A stretch of DNA of 59,144 nucleotides from Chloroflexota bacterium (lineage in GTDB: Bacteria > Chloroflexota > Anaerolineae > Aggregatilineales > Phototrophicaceae): NCBI GenBank assembly GCA_026706445.1, contig JAPOYT010000157.1, positions 1 to 59,144 on the forward strand, given 5' to 3'. Below are positions 9,616 to 19,171 of this stretch, piece by piece; the first letter of the stretch is position 1, and each line of letters begins with the position of its first letter. Position numbers and translations under genes: made by a program. Below the pieces are notes generated by a model, which worked only from the letters and a program-made list of their open reading frames with translations, was not told where the DNA came from and did not search any database.

Positions 9616-12615
9616 ATGGCATCACCGCTGACGTTTCAGCAGGTCATATTGAAACTGCACGAATATTGGGCGGCGCAAGACTGCCTCATCTGGGAACCCT
9701 ATAATGTGCAGGTGGGCGCCGGAACGGGAAATCCGGCGACGACTTTGCGCGTATTGGGACCCGAACCTTGGCGGGTAGCTTATGTCGAGCCGTCGGTGCG
9801 CCCCGATGACGGTCGCTTCGGCGAGAATCCCAACCGCATGCAGAAATATTATCAGTATCAGGTGATCCTGAAGCCGGATCCGGGAAATCCGCAGGAGTTG
9901 TATTTGGCATCGTTGGAGGCGCTGGGCGTCAATCAGCGCGAGCATGATATCCGATTCGTCGAAGACAATTGGGAGTCTCCCGCTTTGGGCGCTTGGGGGC
10001 TGGGCTGGGAGGTCTGGCTGGACGGGCAGGAAATCACGCAATTTACCTATTTTCAGCAAGCGGGCGGTATGAATCTGGACCCGGTCAGCGTCGAGATCAC
10101 TTACGGCATCGAGCGGATTGCGCTGGCGCTGCAAGGCAAGGAATCGGCTTGGGATATCGACTGGCTGGACGGCGTCAATTATGGCGATGTGATGTTCGCG
10201 GACGAAGTCGAGCACTGTCGCTATTACTTCGATGTCGCTGATGTCGATGCCTTGAAGACTGTTTACAACACCTATGAGCGCGAATATGCCCAGGCGCTGG
10301 AAGGCGACGCGTTGATCGCCGCCTACGATTATGTGCTCAAATGCAGCCACTTGTTCAATGTGCTGGATACGCGCGGCGCGATCGGCGTCACCGAGCGAGC
10401 GAATTACTTCCGGCGCATGCGCGAGATGACACGGACAATCGCCAAGGAATACGTAGCGCAAAGGGAAGCGCTTGCTTACCCGCTGATGAAGATGAGCGAC
10501 CGCTGGCGGGGCGCGCCGGCGCAAGTGGCGGGCGAGATGCCCGATGCGCCAACCGAGGCGGCTGATGTGTTAGTGGAAATTGGCGTGGAGGAGATGCCGG
10601 CTGATGACGTGGCGTCGGCTTTGAAGCAGGCGCAGACGGCCGCGCCTGCCTTGTTTGCAGACCTGCGTTTGGATCACGATGGGCTGGAGGTGTACACGAC
10701 GCCGCGCCGTATTGTGGTCATCGCGCGCAGCGTTGCGCCGAGGCAAACTGACGAGGAATTCATCGCGAAGGGTCCGCCGGCTGATCGCGCCTATGACGCC
10801 GACGGCGCGCCAACACGAGCCGCGCTGGGATTCGCGCGCGGAAAGGGCGTAGATGTCGCCGATCTGGCGGTTCAGGAGTTGGATGGCGGTCGCTATGTCA
10901 CCGCGGTCGTGCGTAATGAGGGGCGGCCGACGGCAGAGGCGCTGGCTGAAGCGCTTCCCGCTTTTGTCGCCGAGATCAAGTTTGGCAAGTCGATGCGCTG
11001 GAACGATTCGACGGTGGCCTTTTCGCGCCCAGTTCGCTGGATTGTGGCGCTTTTCGGCGAGACGGTTATTCCATTCGAGTTTGCCGGTATTGCAAGCGGG
11101 AATGTAACACGGGGATTGCGTCCATTTGGGTCGCCGGAGCATGCGCTTCGGGGAGCGGATCACTTTAGTAGCGTATGCGGCGAGCAGGGCATAGCGCTGG
11201 ATGTACACGAGAGACAAGCAGACATTCTGTGTCAGGTCAATGCCTTGGCTTCGGAGGCAGGCGGAAGCGCGCTTGCCGATGACGATCTACTCGCTGAAGT
11301 GGCAAACCTCGTCGAATCGCCAACTGCGTTTCGCGGAGCGTTTGATGCTGACTTTCTTGCATTGCCGCGCGATGTGCTAATCGCAGTCATGCGCAAGCAC
11401 CAGCGATACTTCGCCGTGGAAGACAATCGCGGAGAGTTGATGCCGTTCTTCATCGGCGTGCGAAACGGCGACGACAGGCAGCTGGACAAAGTCGTTCACG
11501 GCAATGAGCAAGTTGTCCGCGCGCGCTTTTCCGACGCGCAATTCTTTTATCAAGCGGATATTAAGAAGCCACTGCGCGATTATCTTCCGCGTCTCAACAC
11601 GCTGACCTTTCAAGCTGATCTCGGCTCGATGCGCGAAAAGAATGACCGCGTTGCCGCGACCGTCGAAGATCTTGGTCAGCTAGTTGGCTTCGGTCGCGCG
11701 GACATCCACGTCGCGCGGGAGGCGGCTAAATTGGCCAAAGCCGATTTGGCGACTAGCATGGTGGTCGAGATGACCTCGCTGCAAGGCGTTATGGGGCGCG
11801 AATATGCGCTGCGGGCGGGGATAGACCCGGCGGTTGCGCAGGCGATATTCGAGCATTGGCTGCCGCGCGGCGCTGGCGACATCCTGCCGGCGAGCGATGC
11901 CGGACGATTGCTGGCGATTGCCGACAAGCTCGACAGTTTGGTGGGATTGTTTGCAGTCGGGCTGGCGCCGAGGTCGACCTCCGACCCTTATGGATTGCGG
12001 CGAAATGCGCTGGGCATCATTCAGATTCTCTTGGACCAATCCATATCCGTCGACCTGCAAAAGCTGATTGAGCGAGTGGCAGATGGGCAGCCGCTGGATG
12101 TCAGCGCAAACGCGCGGAAACAGGTCGCTGCCTTTATGTCGGGACGCCTGGCTTTCCTGCTGAGCGAAGAAACCGATTATCCGCGCGATGTCATCAAGGC
12201 AATCCTGCGGGCGCAAGCGCATGACCCCGCTCGCGCGCTGCGTGGGGTCGAAGAACTGGCGACCTGGGTCAGACGTGGCGACTGGGAGGCGATACTCGAT
12301 GCGTTTGCCCGCTGCGCGCGCATCACGCGGGATGAGGAAGAGCGGCCCTTTGACCCGGCTCTTATGCGAGAAGAACAAGAAAACATGCTATATCAATGCT
12401 ATTTGGCAGCCTGTGATTGGCCGGGCGACGCTGGCAACGTTGATGGATTTCTCAGCGCCTTCGAGCGTATGACGCCGGCGGTGACGGCTTTCTTCGACAA
12501 TGTGCTGGTTCATACCGATGATATTGTCTTGCGCAACAACCGCATCGCGCTCTTGCAGCGAATCACCGCCATGCAAAATGGCAGAGCCGATTTGAGCGAG
12601 CTTGAGAACTTCTAG
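9616..12615 (+). CDS. glyQS: Glycyl-tRNA synthetase, alpha and beta subunits fused
   Basis: 999-residue cytoplasmic enzyme that charges tRNA-Gly with glycine using ATP. Residues about 1-300 match the whole GlyQ alpha subunit (start [18 protein letters not shown]; catalytic region including [20 protein letters not shown] and [19 protein letters not shown]). A short linker leads into the GlyS beta subunit at about 318 ([12 protein letters not shown]), which runs to the C-terminus with its HD-like region ([15 protein letters not shown]) and the C-terminal anticodon-binding domain. Most bacteria encode the two chains separately; single-chain forms are known from Chlamydia and a few other groups. 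The ATG at 9616 gives the canonical alpha N-terminus. Confidence 0.96.
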   Translation: MASPLTFQQVILKLHEYWAAQDCLIWEPYNVQVGAGTGNPATTLRVLGPEPWRVAYVEPSVRPDDGRFGENPNRMQKYYQYQVILKPDPGNPQELYLASLEALGVNQREHDIRFVEDNWESPALGAWGLGWEVWLDGQEITQFTYFQQAGGMNLDPVSVEITYGIERIALALQGKESAWDIDWLDGVNYGDVMFADEVEHCRYYFDVADVDALKTVYNTYEREYAQALEGDALIAAYDYVLKCSHLFNVLDTRGAIGVTERANYFRRMREMTRTIAKEYVAQREALAYPLMKMSDRWRGAPAQVAGEMPDAPTEAADVLVEIGVEEMPADDVASALKQAQTAAPALFADLRLDHDGLEVYTTPRRIVVIARSVAPRQTDEEFIAKGPPADRAYDADGAPTRAALGFARGKGVDVADLAVQELDGGRYVTAVVRNEGRPTAEALAEALPAFVAEIKFGKSMRWNDSTVAFSRPVRWIVALFGETVIPFEFAGIASGNVTRGLRPFGSPEHALRGADHFSSVCGEQGIALDVHERQADILCQVNALASEAGGSALADDDLLAEVANLVESPTAFRGAFDADFLALPRDVLIAVMRKHQRYFAVEDNRGELMPFFIGVRNGDDRQLDKVVHGNEQVVRARFSDAQFFYQADIKKPLRDYLPRLNTLTFQADLGSMREKNDRVAATVEDLGQLVGFGRADIHVAREAAKLAKADLATSMVVEMTSLQGVMGREYALRAGIDPAVAQAIFEHWLPRGAGDILPASDAGRLLAIADKLDSLVGLFAVGLAPRSTSDPYGLRRNALGIIQILLDQSISVDLQKLIERVADGQPLDVSANARKQVAAFMSGRLAFLLSEETDYPRDVIKAILRAQAHDPARALRGVEELATWVRRGDWEAILDAFARCARITRDEEERPFDPALMREEQENMLYQCYLAACDWPGDAGNVDGFLSAFERMTPAVTAFFDNVLVHTDDIVLRNNRIALLQRITAMQNGRADLSELENF

Positions 12616-12669
12616 CGAGTGAGTGTAACGGTTTGGTTTCTGTTCGAATTGAGAGATGACCGCATTGCG

Positions 12670-12698
12670 TTGCAGGCGCTGCGGTCAAGGGTTATAGT
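12670..12698 (+). promoter_or_regulatory. Predicted sigma-70 promoter of dnaG-rpoD
   Basis: TTGCAG (12670-12675), a 17-base spacer, and TATAGT (12693-12698). It lies about 110 bases before the dnaG ATG and is a close match to the housekeeping consensus. Confidence 0.7.
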
Positions 12699-12710
12699 CA
12701 ATACTGAGCG

Positions 12711-12756
12711 GCGCCTTCGTACGAATCTTCCGACGAATCATGCGTACATAAGGCGC
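12711..12756 (+). promoter_or_regulatory. Inverted repeat in the dnaG leader
   Basis: The arms GCGCCTTCGTACG (12711-12723) and CGTACATAAGGCGC (12743-12756) pair over 12 positions with a small internal bulge, leaving a 19-base loop. It starts just downstream of the predicted transcription start of the dnaG-rpoD unit. It could be an RNA hairpin in the leader or an operator. No poly-T follows, so it is not a terminator. Confidence 0.45.
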
Positions 12757-12809
12757 AAGTGGATGACCGACCTTATCATTGATGCTCAATCTCATCAGGG
12801 AGCGCCACC

Positions 12810-14876
12810 ATGTCAGTGACGGATGAGATCAAGTCTCGCATTGACATTGTCAGCTACATCCAGCGGCACGTTCCCGCGCTAAAGAAGGCGGGGCGCAATC
12901 ACAAAGCCTGCTGTCCCTTCCACAGCGAAAAGACGCCATCTTTCGTGGTCAATCCTGAGCGGCAGACCTGGCACTGTTTTGGCGCCTGTTCCGAGGGTGG
13001 CGACCTCTTCACGTTTGCCCAAAAGATGCACGGCTGGGATTTCAAAGAAGCGCTGCGCGAATTGGCGGCGGAAGCCGATGTAAAGCTGCGAGCGCAGACG
13101 CCGGCGCAGAAGACAGCAGCCGATCGCTTGGATACGCTGCGCAGTCTGGTGAAAACAGCCGCCGAATTTTTCCAGAACCGACTCGAAATGGACGATGCGT
13201 CCGCCGTCCGCCAGTACATCCGAGATGAGCGCGGGCTGAGCGACGAGACTAGCCGCGCGTTTCAACTGGGTTACGCGCCTGAAGGCTGGAACTGGCTGCT
13301 CAATTCTTTGCGCCGGCTGGGATACCGCGACGATGACATCGTCGAAGTCGGATTGGCGGTGCGGAACGAAAGGGACCGCGTCTACGACCGATTCCGCAAT
13401 CGCTTGATGATTCCGATCCGCGATGAGCGTGGACGAGTTGTGGGCTTTGGCGGCCGCGCGCTCGATGCGGATGAGGGCGCGAAGTACATCAATTCGCCAC
13501 AATCGGCGCTATTCGACAAGAGCCGACTGCTTTTTGGGCTGGATACTGGCAGGCAAGCCATTCGCGAGGGCGGCACGGTGGTTATCGTCGAAGGGTATAT
13601 GGATGTTATTCAAGCGCATCAGGCTGGTCATCGCAACGTCGTGGCGCAGATGGGCACGGCTTTGACCGAGAACCAGATCAGGCTCGTCGCCCCGCGTCAT
13701 GCCAGCAAGATAATCTTGGCGCTCGATTCTGACGAAGCTGGGCAAAGCGCCGCTCGCCACAGTCTCGAGGTGGCGCGCCAGGTACTGCGCGATTACGCGG
13801 GCCGACTGTCGGTTGACTTGCGCATCCTGCAAGCGCCCGCGGGCAAAGACCCGGATGACTTGCTGCGTCAGTCGCCTGACAGATGGGACTCTTTAGTCGC
13901 CACTGCCCTGGGCGTTGCCGACTACGTTATTGATACGGAAATGGCGGCGCTGCCGGAGGCGCCAAGCATGCCGGAGCGTGAGGCGCTGGCGCGGCGGGTG
14001 CTGCCGCTCTTGTTGGCCTCCGAGAACAACCTTTACAAACAGGATAATATCCAGAAGCTGTCGCGCCGTCTTCGCATCAGCGAGCGAGATCTGATGTACT
14101 GGTCGCGGGAGAACCTGCCTGCCGAGCGACCAAAGCAGCCACAAGCGCCGGTCGAACCGCCGCCTGAGTATTGGGAGGATGAGTTTGACGCGATCCCGCC
14201 CGAGGCGGGTGAGTACGAGGCGCCGTCAAATAGCGCTGCGGCGACTGGAATCGGATCGCGTTCGACGCGGGCGATTGAACCTTATTGCATTGGCTTGCTG
14301 CTGAAGAATCCTAATTTGCTGTATATGGTAAATCGGAAACTGCGTGAACTGGCGGGCGATGATTACGAGCTATTGCGCGGACCATTATGCGAGCTGGGTG
14401 TGGAAGACTTCACGCAGAGCCAGTATCGGATGCTGATGGCCCATTTGCAGGAGTCGATGGCGCAAGACGACCGCGAACCGTTGGAGCATCTCGGGTCGGC
14501 ATTGGACGCGGATCTTCGGAGCGAATTTGAAGCGTTGTCAATTGAGGCGCCCGAGGCCGTTTCCCAATCCATGAGACGAAACTTCCAGGTAGATTTGAAC
14601 GATATATTTAGGAGGCGCTCATTCTTGGGCAGATCGGGCAATAGCGAGCAAGACGAGCTGATCGGCCGCGCGCTGCAGTTGCGGCTGGAACGCCTGGAAA
14701 ACGAGCGCGTCGAAATGCAGTATCTTCAGGAAGAAGCGCAAGCAGGCGAAATCAGCGATCAGCGCCAGGAAGATCTGCTCAATGCCAAGATCATGCTTTC
14801 CGTGCGAGCGAAAGCGCGAATCAACCGGGCGGTCAGCCAAGTTTCACTCCGATTGCAGCAGACATCGATTTCCTAA
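12810..14876 (+). CDS. dnaG: DNA primase
   Basis: 688-residue replicative primase that lays down RNA primers for Okazaki fragments. The N-terminal CHC2 zinc finger is visible (C35, H38, C56, C60; the second pair is C-x3-C in CFGAC rather than the commoner C-x2-C). The TOPRIM catalytic core begins near residue 257 (VVIVEGYMDVIQAHQAG) and continues with ALDSDEAGQSA, whose acidic residues bind metal. The C-terminal part (about 430-688) has a Pro/Glu-rich linker and then the helicase-binding region. It is followed after 12 bases by rpoD, the classic macromolecular-synthesis operon order, but rpsU is absent upstream. Confidence 0.96.
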   Translation: MSVTDEIKSRIDIVSYIQRHVPALKKAGRNHKACCPFHSEKTPSFVVNPERQTWHCFGACSEGGDLFTFAQKMHGWDFKEALRELAAEADVKLRAQTPAQKTAADRLDTLRSLVKTAAEFFQNRLEMDDASAVRQYIRDERGLSDETSRAFQLGYAPEGWNWLLNSLRRLGYRDDDIVEVGLAVRNERDRVYDRFRNRLMIPIRDERGRVVGFGGRALDADEGAKYINSPQSALFDKSRLLFGLDTGRQAIREGGTVVIVEGYMDVIQAHQAGHRNVVAQMGTALTENQIRLVAPRHASKIILALDSDEAGQSAARHSLEVARQVLRDYAGRLSVDLRILQAPAGKDPDDLLRQSPDRWDSLVATALGVADYVIDTEMAALPEAPSMPEREALARRVLPLLLASENNLYKQDNIQKLSRRLRISERDLMYWSRENLPAERPKQPQAPVEPPPEYWEDEFDAIPPEAGEYEAPSNSAAATGIGSRSTRAIEPYCIGLLLKNPNLLYMVNRKLRELAGDDYELLRGPLCELGVEDFTQSQYRMLMAHLQESMAQDDREPLEHLGSALDADLRSEFEALSIEAPEAVSQSMRRNFQVDLNDIFRRRSFLGRSGNSEQDELIGRALQLRLERLENERVEMQYLQEEAQAGEISDQRQEDLLNAKIMLSVRAKARINRAVSQVSLRLQQTSIS

Positions 14877-14888
14877 GCAGGAGTCAGC

Positions 14889-16460
14889 ATGAAGAATATG
14901 GACGGCGAAAAAAGAATCGGCAGGCACATCGACTACGCCGGCGATGAAGACGGCGGATTGACGGATACCAATGAGCGCAGGCGCCATCGTGATGATTCCG
15001 CCGAGTACGATGCCAACGCGCTTGACGGCGCGGATACCCGATCCGAGGTGATTGAAAATCTGCCGCCGTCCGATGATCCAGTCAAGATGTACCTGAAAGA
15101 GATAGGCCAGGTGCCGCTGCTGGATAGCAATCGGGAGATGTGGTTGAGTACGCAGATCGCCGCCGAACGCCATTTGGAAGCGCTTCGAGACGAGCTGATG
15201 AGCCTTGGAAACGGTTCTTCGGAACCGCGGGAACCGGATTATCTGGATGTCGAGCGATTCGCCTATAAGCGGCTGCGCGAAGATTGGACCAAGCTGGGAA
15301 GCAGCGCGGCCGAGCGAGAAGTGGATATCCCCGATTTGTTCAAGGTGCTGGCCGAGGCGCAGGAGACGGTCAACAATTGGGATCGCGACGCGGATTCGTA
15401 TATTCGAGGTTATCTGACCCAGCGCAGTTGGGGCCGTGATGATGAGTGGACGAAACATGCGCAAGCATTCTTCGAGGTCTTTCACGCGCTTTTCCTTTTT
15501 CCCTTTGAGCACCAGATGCAGATGCAGCGGTATTTCCGCCGCAAGCAGGAATTGCCCTCATTGCATGAGTTTGACAGCTGGATTGAAGATACGGTTGATC
15601 CAATCAGCCTGGCGAAACAGCAGCAAGAGCAGGTTGAGCAGCACGCGGCACAGGCATCGGAAGACCTCACGCGGGCGAATTTGCGCCTGGTCGTCAGCGT
15701 AGCCAAGCGCTATATGGGGCGTGGAATCAGCTTTCTCGATTTGATTCAGGAAGGCAATATCGGTCTTCTGCGCGCTGTCAACAAGTTTGACCACACAAAA
15801 GGATACAAGTTCAGCACATACGCGACCTGGTGGATTCGACAAGCGATCAGCCGCGCAATCGCTGATCAAGCGCGCACGATACGCATCCCGGTGCACATGG
15901 TCGAGACGATCAACCGTATGATGCGCGTTCAGCGCGAACTCATCCAGAAACTGGGCGCCGACCCAGTCACGGAGCAGATCGCTTTGGAAATGGACTTTCT
16001 CAATGATGAAGACCGCAACTCGATCAAGCAGCACCAGAGCGAGGGCACGGCGATAGATCCGGCTCTGAATCGGAAGCTGCGGCGCGCCTCCCAGAAGGTG
16101 CGCAAAATCATGCGCATCAGTCAGGAGCCGATGAGCCTTGACATGCCGGTCGGGCTTGAAGACAGCAGCCAGCTCGGCGATTTCATTCCGGACGAAAATA
16201 TGTTGGGACCGGTTGACGCGGCTGGTCGGCAATTGCTAAAGGAACAGATTCGTTCGGCTCTTGGCGTGCTGAGCGAGCGCGAGCGTCAAGTGCTGGAGAT
16301 GCGCTTCGGCCTAATCGACGGGCATGACAACACATTGGAAGAAGTGGGCCAGTTCTTCGGCGTAACTCGCGAGCGCATTCGTCAAATTGAGGCGAAAGCG
16401 CTGCGCAAGATGCGCCACCCCACGCGTTCGCGAGAACTGCGCGATTATCTCGGGATGTAA
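14889..16460 (+). CDS. rpoD: Primary sigma factor, sigma-70 family
   Basis: 523-residue sigma factor that directs RNA polymerase to -10/-35 promoters. An acidic N-terminus of about 60 residues replaces region 1.1. Region 1.2 is at about 62-90 ([16 protein letters not shown]). A non-conserved insertion of about 150 residues follows, then regions 2.1-2.4 (about 260-325, with [20 protein letters not shown]), region 3 with an unusual extra 25 or so residues, and region 4.2 at the end ([20 protein letters not shown]). Size, region 1.2 and location after dnaG support the housekeeping factor. The consensus-like promoters in this window fit such a factor. Confidence 0.95.
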   Translation: MKNMDGEKRIGRHIDYAGDEDGGLTDTNERRRHRDDSAEYDANALDGADTRSEVIENLPPSDDPVKMYLKEIGQVPLLDSNREMWLSTQIAAERHLEALRDELMSLGNGSSEPREPDYLDVERFAYKRLREDWTKLGSSAAEREVDIPDLFKVLAEAQETVNNWDRDADSYIRGYLTQRSWGRDDEWTKHAQAFFEVFHALFLFPFEHQMQMQRYFRRKQELPSLHEFDSWIEDTVDPISLAKQQQEQVEQHAAQASEDLTRANLRLVVSVAKRYMGRGISFLDLIQEGNIGLLRAVNKFDHTKGYKFSTYATWWIRQAISRAIADQARTIRIPVHMVETINRMMRVQRELIQKLGADPVTEQIALEMDFLNDEDRNSIKQHQSEGTAIDPALNRKLRRASQKVRKIMRISQEPMSLDMPVGLEDSSQLGDFIPDENMLGPVDAAGRQLLKEQIRSALGVLSERERQVLEMRFGLIDGHDNTLEEVGQFFGVTRERIRQIEAKALRKMRHPTRSRELRDYLGM

Positions 16461-16491
16461 CTGCAAATCTCGCCGATTTTCGCGCCAAACG

Positions 16492-17160
16492 ATGAAGTTA
16501 GACCAACTGCACAACTGGAATCTTGATCCCAAGTCGGCGATTGCGCTGCAGAGTGATTTGGCAACCAAGCTGATCAGTGATATTCCCTTGGCGCTAAACT
16601 CGGTAGAGACCGTCGCTGGCGTCGATGTCAGCGTTCGGCGGGGCCTATCGCGCGCGGCGGTCGTTATTATGCGCTATCCGCAGCTTGAAGTTGTCGAAAT
16701 CGCCTGCGCCGAGCGGAAAACGACCTTTCCATATATTCCTGGTTTGCTCGCCTTTCGCGAAGGCCCGGTGATACTGGAGGCATTAGGCAAACTGCGCAGC
16801 GAACCCGATGCTTACATCTTTGATGGCATGGGTCAGATTCACCCGCGGCGGATGGGCATTGCCGCGCACCTGGGCTTATGGCTAGGGCGACCATCGTTGG
16901 GCTGCGGCAAGTCACACTATATCGGCGAGTATGCGGCGCCGGCGGAAGCGAAAGGCAGCAGCAGCGCCATCAGGCATCGCAATGAGCAAATCGGTGTTGC
17001 GCTGCGCACCAGAACGAAGGTCAAACCGGTATATGTCTCGGCGGGCCACCTGATTGATCTCGAGAGCGCTGTGCGATTGACGTTGTCCTTGATTACGCGC
17101 TACCGCCTGCCGGAGCCGATACGGGCGGCGCACCGAGCGGCGAGCCTGCCTTGCAGCTGA
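16492..17160 (+). CDS. nfi: Endonuclease V
   Basis: 222-residue DNA repair nuclease that cuts near deoxyinosine (deaminated adenine). Family motifs are all present: AGVDVS with the first catalytic Asp, YIPGLLAFREGP with the catalytic Glu, DGMGQIHPRRMGIAAHLGL with the second Asp and the HPR loop, and the Lys of GKSHYIGEY. The ATG at 16492 starts 31 bases after rpoD on the same strand, so it may be read through from the dnaG-rpoD transcript. Length is normal for the family and nothing is missing. Confidence 0.95.
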   Translation: MKLDQLHNWNLDPKSAIALQSDLATKLISDIPLALNSVETVAGVDVSVRRGLSRAAVVIMRYPQLEVVEIACAERKTTFPYIPGLLAFREGPVILEALGKLRSEPDAYIFDGMGQIHPRRMGIAAHLGLWLGRPSLGCGKSHYIGEYAAPAEAKGSSSAIRHRNEQIGVALRTRTKVKPVYVSAGHLIDLESAVRLTLSLITRYRLPEPIRAAHRAASLPCS

Positions 17161-17410
17161 GAAGAGATAATTTGAAGGTACCGAATTCGAGGCGGTTATT
17201 GGAATCTGGTTAAGCCACAGACGAGATCCTAGCGTATACGGTATTGACGCTGGATATCAGCGACATCGCAAACTCACTTCGAGTCCGCTGGATACGTGAG
17301 CAATTTGCGCCAAACCTCTGGCCGCTTTGCTCGCCGTTCCTTGTCGGGACCTGCTCAAGCTGCCAGAGGCCGGGGCCGCAATCAGCGCAACCGCCGCGCC
17401 CCAAATCGCA

Positions 17411-18619
17411 TCACCCTGGCGTGTGCGCCCGCAGGGGAGAATCGCGCCCGAGAAGCTCATTGTACAGCGCCAGTGTTTCGCTAATCACTTGGCGCTCGGT
17501 GAATCCGTCAAGAACAATTTGTCGGCCCGCCGCCCCCATCTTGGCGCGTTCTGCCGGATTGTCGATCAAGCGATGCACAGCGTCCGCGAGCGCGTCAATG
17601 TCATTCGGGGGCACGAGCAAGCCGTTGACGCCGTGACGGATTATTTCGCGACAGCCTGGCCTGTCGGTGGTGACGCAGGCGCGCGCGCAGGCCGCCGCTT
17701 CAATCAATACTTTCGGCACGCCTTCACCGTAAGTTGACGGCAAGCAAACGATATTGCTCTCGCGGTACACTGCGGGCATGTCGTCGCGCGCCCCCAGCCA
17801 TTCGATTAGCCCCTCAGCCTGCCACGACGCCAGTTGGGCGCTTGAGACATTCAGCGGGCTGGTGGCTTCTTCGTAACCGACCACGCGAAAGCGCGCTTTG
17901 CCGCGCAGTCGCCGCGCCACCTCGACGAATTCGCCGATGCCTTTCCGCCAGAGCAGGCGCCCGGCGAAGAGCGCAATTGGCAGTTCAGTCGTATCTTCAC
18001 TGCTTGGCTGGAAGACGGTTTCATCGACGCCAGATCCGCGAATGATTCGCGTCTTGCGCTGGCCAACCAGCCCGCGCTCAATGAATACTTGGCTATCATC
18101 GGGGTTTTGAAAGATGACTCGGGTCCCGCCGCCCCCCAGCGCCAGCTTGAATGCCGGGCGGCTGAGTGTATTCAGCAGCTTCGCCTTGGCCGATTGATCA
18201 ACGAATATATATCCCAGGCCGCTCATCGCATGGACGACTTTTGAGCAGCCGCTCAAGCGGGCGGCGATCCCGCCGTAAATTACCGGTTTGATGCTGACGT
18301 GGTGCAGCAGGTTTGGCTGGAGCTTGCGGTAGAGCGTGAAAAGCGACCAGATAGCGCGAAGCTCAGACAGTGGATTCAAGCCATGCTGGTTTAGTTTCAA
18401 GGGATGATAGCGGAAGCCGTAATCGCTGATGAGCCGCGTCGACTCGCTGTCCGCGTCCGATGTAGCCACGCGCACCTCGAAACCTGCGTCGCGCGCCGCC
18501 AAAGCCAAGGGCAAGCGATGCGACAGGAAAAAACGTGAAATGTTGACCACGTAAAGCAGTACAGGCGCTTTGTCGGGCGCCGATTTGCCTTGGACGCGAT
18601 ACGGATTATCGAGTTTCAC
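17411..18619 (-). CDS. Glycosyltransferase family 4 (GT-B fold)
   Basis: 402 residues. The N-terminal acceptor domain begins LLYVVNISRFFLSHRLPLA; the C-terminal donor domain has LFAGRLLWRKGIGEFVEVAR and the EGVPKVLIEAAACARACVTT loop with the Glu that binds the nucleotide-sugar in retaining GT4 enzymes. Such enzymes build capsular, lipid-linked or exopolysaccharide glycans at the cytoplasmic face of the membrane. The start is GTG at 18619. There is no polysaccharide cluster around it, so donor and acceptor cannot be named. It converges with nfi, with about 250 bases between them holding no feature I can support. Confidence 0.9.
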   Translation of the reverse strand: MKLDNPYRVQGKSAPDKAPVLLYVVNISRFFLSHRLPLALAARDAGFEVRVATSDADSESTRLISDYGFRYHPLKLNQHGLNPLSELRAIWSLFTLYRKLQPNLLHHVSIKPVIYGGIAARLSGCSKVVHAMSGLGYIFVDQSAKAKLLNTLSRPAFKLALGGGGTRVIFQNPDDSQVFIERGLVGQRKTRIIRGSGVDETVFQPSSEDTTELPIALFAGRLLWRKGIGEFVEVARRLRGKARFRVVGYEEATSPLNVSSAQLASWQAEGLIEWLGARDDMPAVYRESNIVCLPSTYGEGVPKVLIEAAACARACVTTDRPGCREIIRHGVNGLLVPPNDIDALADAVHRLIDNPAERAKMGAAGRQIVLDGFTERQVISETLALYNELLGRDSPLRAHTPG

Positions 18620-18649
18620 GGCTGCTTACGGGCAATGACGGGATGCCGT

Positions 18650-19165
18650 TCAGGGCGCGTCGTCCAGTTCCGGCAGCATAATCTCGCTGGTGTCATCGAC
18701 CCCGGCGATCGTCAGACTGAGCGCTTCAACTGGCGCGTGCCTGGCGACATTGGCGCCCGCCAAAACATAGACCAATACACCCAAGGAGGAGAGGCCGAAG
18801 CTGGCCAGAATGCCTATCATTTGCAGTTGGCCGAAATACAGTTCGCTTGTGTCATCGCGAATATGCGTGCCGAAACCCAGGATGTCCGCCAGCCCGGCCA
18901 ACGCGGCAAACAGTATGCCGGTGAGCGCCAGCCGCGTGCCGATCAGTTGCAATAAGTTAGCTGGCACATCGAGAAAGAAGGTGAACTTGAGGTAGGTCAA
19001 GGCGCCAAGGATGAGCAGGGTGTAGCCGACAAGCATCATGGTGACTTGAACCAAGCCGATGCCGACAGTGGGCACGGCGCCAGTGACGCCGGGAAATAGA
19101 CCCATAAAGCAGATCATCGCGCCTAGCGCGCCCAATGCGATGCCAACCTGTGCGAATCGCCACAT
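18650..19165 (-). CDS. Four-helix membrane protein of unknown function
   Basis: 171 residues with four predicted membrane segments (about 5-27, 36-60, 72-95 and 113-138) and a 30-residue soluble acidic tail ending EIMLPELDDAP. I do not recognise the family. It starts 6 bases after the stop of the M19 homologue and is surely cotranscribed with it; the pair may work together at the membrane. The ATG at 19165 is the only reasonable start. Confidence 0.7.
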   Translation of the reverse strand: MWRFAQVGIALGALGAMICFMGLFPGVTGAVPTVGIGLVQVTMMLVGYTLLILGALTYLKFTFFLDVPANLLQLIGTRLALTGILFAALAGLADILGFGTHIRDDTSELYFGQLQMIGILASFGLSSLGVLVYVLAGANVARHAPVEALSLTIAGVDDTSEIMLPELDDAP

Positions 19166-19171
19166 GATTGC

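Noticed and set aside
9622-10524. 300-codon minus-strand frame inside glyQS
   Set aside because: Antisense to the conserved alpha subunit; composition is that of a shadow frame.
12619-12819. 66-codon frame between glyQS and dnaG
   Set aside because: It covers the dnaG promoter and leader hairpin, lacks a ribosome site and has no recognisable sequence.
17161-17410. Possible remnant gene between nfi and the glycosyltransferase
   Set aside because: Several short frames exist on both strands (for example a hydrophobic stretch on the minus strand) but none has motifs or a start signal. No tRNA or terminator was found.
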